This document shows, piece after piece, positions 29,584 to 38,615 of a stretch of 64,000 nt of DNA. The DNA lies in the NCBI RefSeq assembly GCF_004302915.1, contig NZ_QQBI01000006.1, positions 90,460 to 154,459 of the forward strand, read 5' to 3'. Source of the stretch: Komagataeibacter xylinus (GTDB lineage: Bacteria > Pseudomonadota > Alphaproteobacteria > Acetobacterales > Acetobacteraceae). The notes below the pieces were generated by a model, which saw only the letters and a list, made by a program, of their open reading frames with translations, did no database searches and was not told where the DNA came from. How positions within the stretch are numbered: position 1 is the stretch's first letter; the number at the start of each line of letters is the position of its first letter. The position numbers were made by a program, and so were the translations under genes.

Positions 29584-30569
29584 TGCGGCCGCCCGCCTTC
29601 TGGTGGCGACCGCCCGCCGATGCCGGACTGATGGCGGGCCTGCTCGCCCCCCTCGCCCATATTTATGCGGCCGCCACGGCACGCCGCCTGCGCCGTGCAT
29701 CATGGCATGCGCCGGTGTCGGTGCTGTGCTGTGGCAATATTGGCGTGGGTGGCGCGGGCAAGACGCCGCTGGTGATGGATCTGGCACAGCGCGCCATAAG
29801 CCGGGGGCGCAGGCCCGCTTTCCTCTCACGCGGATATGGCGGCCGGGCGCGTGCGGGAACACGGGTTGACCCCAGCCATCACACCGCGCGCGACGTGGGC
29901 GACGAACCCCTGCTGCTGGCCCATATCGCACCATGTTATGCGGGCGCTGACCGGGCTGTATCGGCGCGCCGCGCCGTGGCGGACGGAGCGGATTGCCTGC
30001 TGATGGATGACGGATTCCAGAGCCCCACCCTGCATCAGGACCTGGCGCTGGTGGTGGTTGATGGCGCGGTCGGGTTTGGCAATGGCCGCGTGCTGCCTGC
30101 TGGCCCACTGCGTGAGCCGGTGGCCCCGGCACTCGCCCGCGCCAGTGGCGTGGTCATCATGGGCCGTGACCGGCAGGGCGTTGCGGCCAGCCTGCCCGAG
30201 GGGCTGCCCTGTTTTGCAGCAACCCTGCAACCCGACACGCAGACCATCCCCCGTGACCGGCCCGTCATCGCCTTTGCGGGAATCGGACGGCCCGCCAAAT
30301 TTTTTGATGGGCTGGCCCAGTGCGGCATTCACCCAGTGCGCTGTCTCGCCTTTCCCGATCATCACGCCTATACCGCAGCCGAGCAGGCCCGACTGCACAG
30401 ACTTGCGACACAAGCCGGAGCCTGCCTTGTTACAACACAAAAGGATGCCGTGCGCCTCAATGCCCCCCTCCAAACAGAGGTGCGCACGGTCGGCCTGGAA
30501 CTGGCATGGGCCACCCCCGCCATGCCCGAACGGATACTGGACCTATGGCTGGGCACGACACAGCAGTAA
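29583..30569 (+). CDS. lpxK: Tetraacyldisaccharide 4'-kinase
   Basis: A 328-residue LpxK that phosphorylates the lipid A disaccharide. The P-loop GNIGVGGAGKTPL, LSRGYGGRAR and MDDGFQSPTLHQD motifs are typical. Its start codon shares a base with the waaA stop, and its 3' end overlaps the acyltransferase gene by 25 bases, so the three genes form one operon. Confidence 0.96.
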   Translation: MRPPAFWWRPPADAGLMAGLLAPLAHIYAAATARRLRRASWHAPVSVLCCGNIGVGGAGKTPLVMDLAQRAISRGRRPAFLSRGYGGRARAGTRVDPSHHTARDVGDEPLLLAHIAPCYAGADRAVSARRAVADGADCLLMDDGFQSPTLHQDLALVVVDGAVGFGNGRVLPAGPLREPVAPALARASGVVIMGRDRQGVAASLPEGLPCFAATLQPDTQTIPRDRPVIAFAGIGRPAKFFDGLAQCGIHPVRCLAFPDHHAYTAAEQARLHRLATQAGACLVTTQKDAVRLNAPLQTEVRTVGLELAWATPAMPERILDLWLGTTQQ

Positions 30570-31492
30570 AAGCACGGCACGCCACGCGGCAGATGCGCCT
30601 TGAAGCAGCACTGGTGCGCGGGCTTGTGGCCCTCTTCCGCCGCCTTGGTCCGGTGCGGGCCTCCAACCTTGGCGGATGGCTGTGCCGCACGATCGGACCG
30701 GTTCTGCCTGTATCGAAAATAGCCGATTCCAACCTGCGCATGGCCATGCCCGAACTCGATTCCAGCATGCGCCGCACCATCATCCGCACCATGTGGGACA
30801 ATATCGGCCGCAACGCAGGTGAGTTCCCGCATCTTGCCACCCTGCCCCGCAACCCGGCTGACGGTGCCCCCGGCTGGGACGTGGTGGGCGAGGAACACCT
30901 CATCGCGCAGGCGGCGAAGGGCGGGCCGACCATTTTCGTATCCGGCCATATCGGCAACTGGGAGATGCTGCCCCCCGCCGTGGCGCGGTACGGACTGCCA
31001 TTCTCCTCATTCTATCGTGCGCCCAACAATCCGCTGGTCGACCGCATCCTGTGCGACCTGCGTGAGGAGGCGATGGGGGAGCCCGTGCCGCTGTTTGCCA
31101 AGGGAGCACGCGGCGCGCGCAATGCGCTGGCGCACATACTCAAGGGCGGCCACCTGGGCATGCTGGTGGACCAGAAGATGAATGATGGAGTCGCCGCCCG
31201 CTTTTTCGGCCTGCCCGCCATGACGGCGGGCGCCATGGCAGCCATGGCGCTCAAGCTGCGCTGCACCGTCATACCCGGCTATATCGAGCGCCTGGGCCCG
31301 GCGCGGCTGCGCATGCATGTCCACCCCCCCATCGACCTGCCCGATAGCGGCAACCGAACGGCAGACCAGATGGCGCTGACGCAGCAGGTGAATGACTGGA
31401 TTGAAGGCACAATACGGCAGCAGCCAGGCAGCTGGCTCTGGATTCACCGCCGATGGAATAAGCATTTGCCTATTATTGAGCCTAAAAAATAA
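30545..31492 (+). CDS. Lipid A biosynthesis acyltransferase, LpxL/LpxM family
   Basis: About 315 residues. The catalytic HxxxxE is HIGNWE (about residues 137-142), with FYRAPNNPLVDR and GMLVDQKMNDG as the other acyltransferase blocks. Unusually for the family, the first 30 residues have no strong membrane anchor. It transfers a secondary acyl chain to Kdo2-lipid IVA. ATG 30545 is upstream of the lpxK stop; ATG 30593 would avoid the overlap. Chain-length specificity cannot be read from sequence. Confidence 0.88.
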   Translation: MAGHDTAVKARHATRQMRLEAALVRGLVALFRRLGPVRASNLGGWLCRTIGPVLPVSKIADSNLRMAMPELDSSMRRTIIRTMWDNIGRNAGEFPHLATLPRNPADGAPGWDVVGEEHLIAQAAKGGPTIFVSGHIGNWEMLPPAVARYGLPFSSFYRAPNNPLVDRILCDLREEAMGEPVPLFAKGARGARNALAHILKGGHLGMLVDQKMNDGVAARFFGLPAMTAGAMAAMALKLRCTVIPGYIERLGPARLRMHVHPPIDLPDSGNRTADQMALTQQVNDWIEGTIRQQPGSWLWIHRRWNKHLPIIEPKK

Positions 31493-31646
31493 GCACGTAT
31501 GCTACAAAATATTGCTTTTTTGCCACAGGGTGTTGTTTCTGCCTGTTTGTGCGGCTTTCTGCCTGAAATTCAGTTTGGCAAAGCTGCCATGCAGGAATAG
31601 CGTTGTTCCTATCTTGTCACGCCAAGACAGTCAGAGGGCCAACGGA

Positions 31647-31997
31647 ATGCACATGATGAGCAAGCAGGCTTCCGCCACCAATGTTATTTCCCTGCGGCAG
31701 GGCTTCCTGCCCCGCCACCGCGAATACCTGATGCGCTGGCTTGAAGCCGGTGCGTGCATGGGCCTGTGTGATGCGGATATCTCCGATCACAACGATGATA
31801 ACGAGCCTGATATCGAACATGTTCTGGTCTGGGTGCGTGAAAATGCACGCCCGGCCTACATGGTCCGCCCCGAAGGCATGGGCTGGGTGCTTGTTGACCA
31901 GATCCGCGACTGCCAGCTTGCTACCTACAGCAGCTTTGAAGCCGCCCTTCACGCCATCCGCCCGGTGCTGGCGCATGGGGCCACCGCCGCCGCCTGA
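31647..31997 (+). CDS. Hypothetical protein
   Basis: A 116-residue acidic, soluble protein without a signal peptide. It contains ISLRQGFLPRHREYLMRW, an Asp-rich DADISDHNDDNEPDIEH and a C-terminal part with WVLVDQIRDC. I do not recognise the family. A good ribosome site (GAGGG at 31634-31638) precedes the ATG. It follows a 154-base AT-rich gap after the lipid A operon, so it probably has its own promoter. A GC hairpin (32007-32025) separates it from the convergent LppC-like gene. Confidence 0.7.
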   Translation: MHMMSKQASATNVISLRQGFLPRHREYLMRWLEAGACMGLCDADISDHNDDNEPDIEHVLVWVRENARPAYMVRPEGMGWVLVDQIRDCQLATYSSFEAALHAIRPVLAHGATAAA

Positions 31998-32036
31998 AAG
32001 GCCAGCGGCGGGTAAGGCACCCGCCTGAATTGCTCC

Positions 32037-33371
32037 CTAGTTGGCGCTGCGCCGCAGCCTGCCCGCTGGGGGAATGACGATCCTGCCGCCACCGGTGGGC
32101 AGGATCTGGAACACGGCCAGGTCGCGCCGCGTCTTGCCATTATCCAGAAAACCGAATGCGCCATCCACCCCGCCAAACCCGTCGGGGCGGGTCAGCGCCT
32201 GCACGGAATAGCCATTGGCACTTCCGGCGGGGCGGTTCTGGTCCAGCGCCTTCACCAGGGCCGCCGCATCATAGGTCAGGTCGGCCAGCGGGGTTGGCAT
32301 GTGGTGGTAAGCCGCCATGAACTGCTGCACGAACGCCTGCCGCGTGGCCGGATCGGGCGCTGCGTACCACGCACCCTGCAACGCACCCAGCTTGGTGGCG
32401 AATGCCGACCACAGCCCCGGCCCCATGATCTGCACATGCGTATTGTCCACATGCGCCTGGGCCAGCGCGTTGATGATCATGCCCAGTTGCAGCCCGGTAT
32501 CGCCCAGAAGCAGCGCGTCAAACGGCGGGGCGGGAAAATCTGGCGGGGCGGCGGACGCCGTGGCGGCTTCAGGTACCGGGGCCTGCGGCGCGCCATCGGG
32601 GTTGGCGGGGTCGATGGTGGCTGAATCGGGCGCGGCCTCGGGCGTGGGGGCCGCAGGCGCCTGGGCCACGGGGTCGGGTTGTGGCACGGCAGCGGCGCGA
32701 CTGTCATAGGCCGACAGGGTTTTCAGGTTGGCGGTAATCGCCTCCTGCGTGCTGTCATGGAACATGATCTGTGGCGATTGCAGGCCATTTTCCTCGCACA
32801 CCTGCTGCAGCGCCTGCCCAAGCGCATGGCCCAGCCGGTTATCGGGCAGGAACGCCGCGAAATGCTGCCGCCCCTGCTGGCGGGCGGCGAGTACCATGCG
32901 GCGCACCTGCTGCTCGGGCGCAATGCCAAGGGTCCAGACACCAGGCTGGGCGACGGACATGTCGCTGGTAAAGGCCAGCACAGGCACCCCGGCAGCGGTG
33001 GCGACTGGTGCCGTCTGCGCTGTCTCGTCGGCGGTGAGCGGGCCGAGGATCAGCCCGTCGCCTGCCTTGATTGCCGCCTGTGCAGCAGTAGCGGCGTTAC
33101 CACCCGGGGTGGCGGTATCATGCACATCCAGCGGCGGAGCGGTGGGCGTATTCATGGCCATGCGCGTGGCGGTCAGCATTTCCTGGCCGAGGCGGGCATT
33201 GGCCCCGCTGAGCGGCAGCAGCACGCCCACGTTGCGCCCGGCATGGGGCGCATGGTGGCCACCGCCCTCCCCGCCCGCACACGCGGTCAGCACCGACAGC
33301 GCCAGCCCTGCCAGCAATAAGCGCTTGCATGCAGGGCGCGCAGAGGCAGTATCAGCATCCTGTCCTTGCAT
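32037..33371 (-). CDS. LppC/LpoA-like lipoprotein, penicillin-binding protein activator family
   Basis: About 444 residues. A lipobox LTAC (Cys31) follows a basic, hydrophobic leader, so it is a lipoprotein. The mature part is a periplasmic-binding-protein fold: VGVLLPLSGANARLGQ at the start, GDGLILGPLTADE, and a LTYDAAALVKAL segment. A Pro/Ala-rich insert (about 220-270) interrupts the middle of the fold. The LppC family includes E. coli LpoA, which activates PBP1a, but this copy lacks LpoA's N-terminal TPR domain. It is divergent from rsmI, with start codons only about 12 bases apart; ATG 33398 would overlap rsmI. Confidence 0.82.
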   Translation of the reverse strand: MQGQDADTASARPACKRLLLAGLALSVLTACAGGEGGGHHAPHAGRNVGVLLPLSGANARLGQEMLTATRMAMNTPTAPPLDVHDTATPGGNAATAAQAAIKAGDGLILGPLTADETAQTAPVATAAGVPVLAFTSDMSVAQPGVWTLGIAPEQQVRRMVLAARQQGRQHFAAFLPDNRLGHALGQALQQVCEENGLQSPQIMFHDSTQEAITANLKTLSAYDSRAAAVPQPDPVAQAPAAPTPEAAPDSATIDPANPDGAPQAPVPEAATASAAPPDFPAPPFDALLLGDTGLQLGMIINALAQAHVDNTHVQIMGPGLWSAFATKLGALQGAWYAAPDPATRQAFVQQFMAAYHHMPTPLADLTYDAAALVKALDQNRPAGSANGYSVQALTRPDGFGGVDGAFGFLDNGKTRRDLAVFQILPTGGGRIVIPPAGRLRRSAN

Positions 33372-33382
33372 CTGGGTTCCGA

Positions 33383-34375
33383 ATGTCTGACGCCTCATCT
33401 TCCTCGCCTTCAAAATCTCAACATGCCCCGGAACATCCGGCGGATATAAACCGTGGCCATATTCATAGCGGAGAATCCGCCACCCGTCATGCCGGGAACG
33501 CCGATGAAACCGTTCCGGTTGTGCATCAGGGTGGAGAAGTTGTGCTGGTTTCCACGCCAATAGGCAACCTTGGCGACATGAGCCGCCGCGCGGTCGAGAC
33601 GCTGGAGGCCTGCGACCTGATCCTGTGCGAGGACACGCGCACCAGCGCGCGGCTGCTGCGTGAATACGGCATCCGCACCCGCACCCGCCCCCTGCATGAC
33701 CACAACGAGGACAGGCAGATACCCGCACTCCTTGAGGCCCTGGATGCGGGGCAGCGCATTGCCGTGATTTCGGATGCGGGCACGCCGCTGATGTCGGACC
33801 CTGGCTACAGGCTGGTGCGCGCGGTGGTTGCGGCGGGTGGGCACGTGACGGCCGTGCCGGGGCCGAATGCCGCGGTAATGGCGCTGACACTGTCGGGCCT
33901 GCCGCCGCACCCGTTCATGTTCTCGGGCTTCCTGCCGCCGCGTGAGGCGGCGCGGCGCGAGGTGCTGGCGCAACTCCACGCCGCCGAATGCGCGGGCCTG
34001 TCCGCCACCCTGATCTGGCATGAAGCCCCGCACCGGCTGGCGGAAATGCTGGCAACGCTGGCCGATGTCATGGGCGGCAACCGCCCTGCCGCAGTCGCCC
34101 GGGAACTGACCAAGCGCTTTGAGGAAGTGCGCCGTGGCACGGTCGCCGAACTCGCCGCCCATTACGGCGAAAACCCCGCACGGGGCGAGATTACCGTGGT
34201 GCTTGGGCCGCCGCTGCAGGAAGACAGCACGGCAACCGACCTCGACACCCAGCTGCACGAGGCGCTGCGCACGCTCTCGGTCAAGGATGCGGCAGCACTT
34301 GTGGCCGGCATTACCAGCCTGCCCCGCCGCACGGTCTATGCCCGCGCGCTGGAACTGGCGCGGGAGAAAAAATAA
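33383..34375 (+). CDS. rsmI: 16S rRNA (cytidine(1402)-2'-O)-methyltransferase
   Basis: A 330-residue RsmI, a tetrapyrrole-methylase-fold enzyme that methylates C1402 of 16S rRNA in the decoding centre. Motifs: VLVSTPIGNLGDMS, LCEDTRTSARLL, AVISDAGTPLMSDPGY and AVPGPNAAVMAL. It has an extra polar stretch of about 50 residues before the catalytic domain; a downstream start is possible. Divergence from an lppC-type gene is a conserved arrangement. Confidence 0.94.
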   Translation: MSDASSSSPSKSQHAPEHPADINRGHIHSGESATRHAGNADETVPVVHQGGEVVLVSTPIGNLGDMSRRAVETLEACDLILCEDTRTSARLLREYGIRTRTRPLHDHNEDRQIPALLEALDAGQRIAVISDAGTPLMSDPGYRLVRAVVAAGGHVTAVPGPNAAVMALTLSGLPPHPFMFSGFLPPREAARREVLAQLHAAECAGLSATLIWHEAPHRLAEMLATLADVMGGNRPAAVARELTKRFEEVRRGTVAELAAHYGENPARGEITVVLGPPLQEDSTATDLDTQLHEALRTLSVKDAAALVAGITSLPRRTVYARALELAREKK

Positions 34376-34387
34376 GCCCGCAGGCCG

Positions 34388-35026
34388 TTACTGCCCCCCG
34401 ATATCGGTATTGAACAGCGAATCCGCTGGCATGGGGCCGCCGGTGCTGGCATCGAGCAGGTCGACGCGGGTGGTTTCCTGCTGGGCATCCTGAATGATCC
34501 AGCCGCGCAGCCGCAGCGGGTTGTCATGGAACAACAGGGTCATGCTGCCATCGCCCGGCGTGTCGGTGCGCACCACGGTTATGTCGAGTTCATTGCCATC
34601 ATGCGACAGGCCGGTCACCGTCACATCACCCGACAGTTGCAGATGCGGGCGCAGCAGCAGGCCAAGCGGGGTCTTTTCCATTGGCATGGTGGTGGTCTGG
34701 TCAAGCTGGCTGTCGTTAAACACCACCTGGTCATGGTTGGCCACGAGCAGCAGCGGGCTGGGCGGGTCGTACTGAAAGCGCATGCGGCGATTCGTGCGGT
34801 CGATCCACGCCGTGCCGGTGCTGACCTTGCCATCAGGCGCGGTCTGGCGGAACCGCGCCTTGAGCAGGCTGATCGCATCAAGATGATGCTCGACCCGTTC
34901 CAGCAGCGCATGGTCCTGGTCCGATGCCCCCACGGCCATCTGCTCCTGCGCATGGGCAACAGGCGCAACGGGACCGCCCAGCAGGCAGGCAACGCCACAG
35001 GCGGCAATGACAGGAAGAAATTTCAT
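34388..35026 (-). CDS. lolA: Outer-membrane lipoprotein carrier LolA family
   Basis: A 212-residue protein with a Sec signal peptide ending near VAHA. The mature domain has the LolA features: LKARFRQTAPDGKVSTGTAW, MRFQYDPPSPLLLVANHDQV and a C-terminal DLLDAS. LolA escorts lipoproteins across the periplasm to the outer membrane. The ATG at 35026 is preferred over a TTG at 35038. It is convergent with rsmI. Confidence 0.9.
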   Translation of the reverse strand: MKFLPVIAACGVACLLGGPVAPVAHAQEQMAVGASDQDHALLERVEHHLDAISLLKARFRQTAPDGKVSTGTAWIDRTNRRMRFQYDPPSPLLLVANHDQVVFNDSQLDQTTTMPMEKTPLGLLLRPHLQLSGDVTVTGLSHDGNELDITVVRTDTPGDGSMTLLFHDNPLRLRGWIIQDAQQETTRVDLLDASTGGPMPADSLFNTDIGGQ

Positions 35027-35112
35027 GATGCGGCGCAATCCGTGCAGACACTCTGTGCACAGTCGTGCCCCATCAGCCCCGCAATATCAAGCCAGCCCTC
35101 CGGCACGTGAGC

Positions 35113-36069
35113 CTACGAACTGCCAATCAGCACGCCCGCCACGAACACCAGCAGCCCGCCGATGACAATCTGCACGATGGCCGAGCCAAACGGCGTGTCC
35201 TGATAGCGCCAGCGTATCCATGAAATGGCGAACAGTTCGATCACCACCACGATGATCGCGGCAATCATGGCCGCCGAGAAATCATCGATCAGGAACGGCA
35301 GGGTATGCCCGATGCCACCCGCCGTGGTCATGAGCCCGCACACCAGCCCGCGCAGCAACGGCGCGCCCCGGCCTGAAAGCTTGCCATCATCGGACAGGGC
35401 CTCGGCAAATCCCATGGAAATCCCTGCCCCCACCGAGGCCGCCATGCCGACGAGGAAGGCATTCCAGGGCTGGTGCGTGGCGAAGGCCGCGGCAAAGACC
35501 GGCGCAAGTGTCGAGACCGAGCCATCCATCAACCCCACAAGGCCGGGCTGGATGATCTGGAGCACAAAGCGGCGGCGGGCATCCTCATCCTCGCTTTCGC
35601 GCTTGCTGGTGGGCAGGCGGTCGAGGGTAATGGCGTTGGCGGCCTGCTCGTGCTGGTCCTCGGCATGGGCAAGGTCACCGAGCAGCCTGCGGGTTGCGGC
35701 ATCGGTGGTGCGCAGGGCGGCCTGGCGGTAGAATCGCGCCGCATCCATTTCCATCTGCCGTGCATGGGCGCGCACGGCCTCGATGCCCTGCGTCTGTACC
35801 TGCCAGGCGGGCTTGCGCACCATGAAATCGGCAATATCGGTTCTGCGGATCAGCGGGATATGCGGGCCGAAACGGCTGACATACAGGTCGATCAGGTCGC
35901 GGCGGTGCTCGTCCTCCTCCATCGACATATCGGTAAAGATCTTGGACGTGTCGGGGTATTTCTCGCGCAGGGTATAGGCAAAATCGGAGTAGATGCGCCC
36001 GTCTTCCTCCTCGTTGGAGATGGCAAGCGCGAGGATTTCCTGATCGGACAGGGAAGAGAATTTACGCAT
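35113..36069 (-). CDS. mbfA: MbfA-type membrane-bound ferritin, iron exporter
   Basis: A 318-residue two-domain protein. Residues 1 to about 165 form a ferritin-like four-helix domain with the iron ligands in EEEDGRIY and [10 protein letters not shown], and further Glu and His residues in the third and fourth helices. Residues about 170-318 are a VIT1/CCC1 transporter domain with about five membrane segments. MbfA exports iron and protects against iron and peroxide stress in Alphaproteobacteria, where it is usually repressed by Irr. The 147-base AT-rich region upstream contains a perfect TTGTAA-AG-TTACAA palindrome. Confidence 0.92.
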   Translation of the reverse strand: MRKFSSLSDQEILALAISNEEEDGRIYSDFAYTLREKYPDTSKIFTDMSMEEDEHRRDLIDLYVSRFGPHIPLIRRTDIADFMVRKPAWQVQTQGIEAVRAHARQMEMDAARFYRQAALRTTDAATRRLLGDLAHAEDQHEQAANAITLDRLPTSKRESEDEDARRRFVLQIIQPGLVGLMDGSVSTLAPVFAAAFATHQPWNAFLVGMAASVGAGISMGFAEALSDDGKLSGRGAPLLRGLVCGLMTTAGGIGHTLPFLIDDFSAAMIAAIIVVVIELFAISWIRWRYQDTPFGSAIVQIVIGGLLVFVAGVLIGSS

Positions 36070-36110
36070 CGCCCAGTCTATGCATAAATTCTCTTAATGG
36101 CTCAAGAATA

Positions 36111-36124
36111 TTGTAAAGTTACAA
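36111..36124. promoter_or_regulatory. Palindrome upstream of mbfA, candidate operator
   Basis: TTGTAA-AG-TTACAA is a perfect 6-2-6 inverted repeat, 42 bases upstream of the mbfA start in an AT-rich intergenic region. It does not match the usual Irr ICE consensus well. The regulator is unknown. Confidence 0.4.
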
Positions 36125-36216
36125 ATAATTCTCAATTGAAATACCCAAGTAAAACGATCGAAAATGATTATGCTTCTCGGTTACGTTTCTTGGTGAACAT
36201 ATCCCCTGCCCGCCGC

Positions 36217-37632
36217 TCACACCACGGCGGCTTCGGTAAAGACATGGGTCACGTCGCCCTGCCAGCGGCCATGATAGGCGGCAAGAAAGGCCTCGGCCTG
36301 CGTGGGGGCACCCGCGGCAATTTCATGCAGGGGGGCGAGGTAACGGGTCTCGTCCTGCCCATTGCCATCACGCAGGGCGCGGGCGCGCAGGCCGTCAGTG
36401 GCAAGGGCGATCATGCGGGCGGCAAGCGGGCGCAGCGTGCCCTGCCCCCACGGCGCATCCAGCCCCAGGCGCGGCACGGCGGCGCGCAGGGCGAGGTAAT
36501 CGTCCCACCCATGTTCGCACACCAGCTTTTCGGCGGCATGCAGGGTGGCGTCATCATAGAGCAGCCCGGTCCACAGTGCGGACTGGGCCAGCATCATGGC
36601 GGGCGAGCCTGCATCGGCGCCGCGCATTTCAAGGAACTGCTTGAGCCGCACATCGGGGAAGGCCGTGGTCAGGTGGTCCTCGAAATCGCCAATGGTGGGG
36701 CGCTCGCCCTCCAGCCCCGGCGGGCAGCGCCCGTCAAGCCAGTCACGGAAGGAATGGCCCGCCACATTGATCATGCGCTCGCCCCGTGTGACGAAATACA
36801 TCGGCACATCAAGCAGCCACTGCACATAGACCGCAAAGCTGAAGCCATCTTCAAGGAACTGGCGCGGCATGCCCGCGCGCGCATTGTCGGTATCGGTCCA
36901 GACACGGGCGCGGTTGGACAGGAAGCCATTGGGGCGGCCTTCATAGAACGGCGAACTAGCGAACAGCGCGGTCGCCACCGGCTGCAACGCCAGCGAGACC
37001 CGCATCTTGCGCGCCATGTCGGCCTCCGAGCCGAAATCGAGGTTCACCTGCACGGTGCAGGTGCGCAGCATCATGTCCAGCCCCAGCGTGCCCACGCGCG
37101 GCATGTAGTCGCGCATGATGGCGTAGCGGCTCTTGGGCATCCACGGAATGTCGGCGCGCCTGGCCGTGGGGTGAAAGCCCAGCGGGGCGAAGCCCAGCCC
37201 CAGCTCGGCGCAGGCCGGACGGATGGATTCAAAATGGTGCGCCATCTCGGCTGCCGTATCATGCAGCGAGGCGAGCGGGGCGCCGGAGAGTTCAAACTGG
37301 CCACCCGGCTCGAGCGAGATGGAACTGCCCCTGGCCTCCGCCTGCCCCTTGAGGCCGATCAGCGCGCCCTGGTCGATGATGTCCTGCCACTGCGTGCCAC
37401 CGCCTTCGGCTGAAAGCGCGCGCAGCAGGGCCTCGATTCCGCGCGGGGCGTAGGGGGGAGCAGACCATGCCGGCCGACCGGGGCCTGCGGCGGCGGGTTT
37501 TACAAAACCGAATTTCTCATGTTCCGTGCCAATCCGCCACTGCGCCCGCGGGCGCGCGCCCGCCGCAAGCAGGGCGACCATCTGGTCAAGGGATTCGATT
37601 ACGTTTGTATTATGCGCGCCGGGATTCGACAT
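36217..37632 (-). CDS. gshA: Glutamate-cysteine ligase, alphaproteobacterial/plant type
   Basis: A 471-residue enzyme that joins glutamate and cysteine in the first step of glutathione synthesis. It is of the GCS2/EgtA-like class found in Alphaproteobacteria and plants: RIGTEHEKFGF at the N-terminus, SISLEPGGQFELSGAP, MMLRTCTVQVNLDF and FLEMRGADAG. The rsmE gene lies 74 bases upstream on the same strand, and gshA usually pairs with rsmE and ubiA in this class. Confidence 0.96.
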   Translation of the reverse strand: MSNPGAHNTNVIESLDQMVALLAAGARPRAQWRIGTEHEKFGFVKPAAAGPGRPAWSAPPYAPRGIEALLRALSAEGGGTQWQDIIDQGALIGLKGQAEARGSSISLEPGGQFELSGAPLASLHDTAAEMAHHFESIRPACAELGLGFAPLGFHPTARRADIPWMPKSRYAIMRDYMPRVGTLGLDMMLRTCTVQVNLDFGSEADMARKMRVSLALQPVATALFASSPFYEGRPNGFLSNRARVWTDTDNARAGMPRQFLEDGFSFAVYVQWLLDVPMYFVTRGERMINVAGHSFRDWLDGRCPPGLEGERPTIGDFEDHLTTAFPDVRLKQFLEMRGADAGSPAMMLAQSALWTGLLYDDATLHAAEKLVCEHGWDDYLALRAAVPRLGLDAPWGQGTLRPLAARMIALATDGLRARALRDGNGQDETRYLAPLHEIAAGAPTQAEAFLAAYHGRWQGDVTHVFTEAAVV

Positions 37633-37706
37633 GGCGGGGGCAATATCCTCATGACAGTCAGGGCAAGGCTGGGCCGGAGACAGGCCGAAGGGAAGCGGGA
37701 TTGTCG

Positions 37707-38447
37707 TTACGAAGTCTTATCACATAAGGCCTTGAGGCCCGACCCGACAAGAGCCAGCGCCGCCGCCGCCGCCGTATCCGCCCGCAGCACCAGCGCGCCA
37801 AGCGAGAGCGGCCGCACGAAAGTCTGCCTGCACAGCATCTCGTGCTCACGGGGCGAAAATCCGCCCTCCGGGCCAATCAGCACGCCATCGCCCGCATGCG
37901 GCGCGGACGCGGGCGCCCCCTGCGGCCTGCGCTCAAGGGCTGCGAACAGGGCCGTATCATCAGGCCATTGCGACAGCACCGTGGTCAGCGGCGCCAGCGG
38001 GTCGATGGCGGGCACGTCAAGGCGCTCGCACTGCTCGGCGGCCTCGATGGCGATGCTGTTCAGGCGATCGGCGTTGATGCGGTGGGTATTGGTGCGCTCG
38101 GTCACCACGGGGCGAAACCGCGTGACCCCGAGTTCCGTGCCCATGCGGATGACCGTCTCGGTCGCATCACGCTTGAGGGGCGCGAAAACGAGGCACAGCC
38201 CCTGCGTGGCGGCGGGCGCGCGGGTCTGGTCCACCAGGCGGATGCGGCAGCGGTCGCGGCGCAGGTGGTCGATCACGCCCTGCCACGCGCCATCACGCGC
38301 ATTGAAGACCTCGACCACTGCCCCGGCCTGCTGGCGCATGACCGTGCCCAGGTAATGGGCCTGCCCCGGTTCCAGATCGAACACGGCGTCGACCGCCATG
38401 GGGGCGATATGGGCGGGTGATATGAACAGGCGCGGACAATCCCTCAT
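37707..38447 (-). CDS. rsmE: 16S rRNA (uracil(1498)-N3)-methyltransferase
   Basis: A 246-residue SPOUT methyltransferase. It has an N-terminal PUA-like domain (LFISPAHI onward) and the knotted C-terminal domain with VLIGPEGGFSPREHEM and LSLGALVLRADTAAAAAL. It methylates U1498 of 16S rRNA. It is divergent from ubiA and precedes gshA, the usual alphaproteobacterial order. Confidence 0.95.
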   Translation of the reverse strand: MRDCPRLFISPAHIAPMAVDAVFDLEPGQAHYLGTVMRQQAGAVVEVFNARDGAWQGVIDHLRRDRCRIRLVDQTRAPAATQGLCLVFAPLKRDATETVIRMGTELGVTRFRPVVTERTNTHRINADRLNSIAIEAAEQCERLDVPAIDPLAPLTTVLSQWPDDTALFAALERRPQGAPASAPHAGDGVLIGPEGGFSPREHEMLCRQTFVRPLSLGALVLRADTAAAAALALVGSGLKALCDKTS

Positions 38448-38615
38448 GCCGGATGATAACCTTTCAGCGCAGGACAGGATACACGATACCGGGGCCGGTC
38501 TTGACCCCACGGGGCCTTCCGGCCCATCTGTGTGGCCATTAGCAGCCATGGGGCGCGCCGTCATCGGCAAACGCGGCCCCACCGGCGGCAGGCACAAGCG
38601 GCAAGGAGTTATAGC

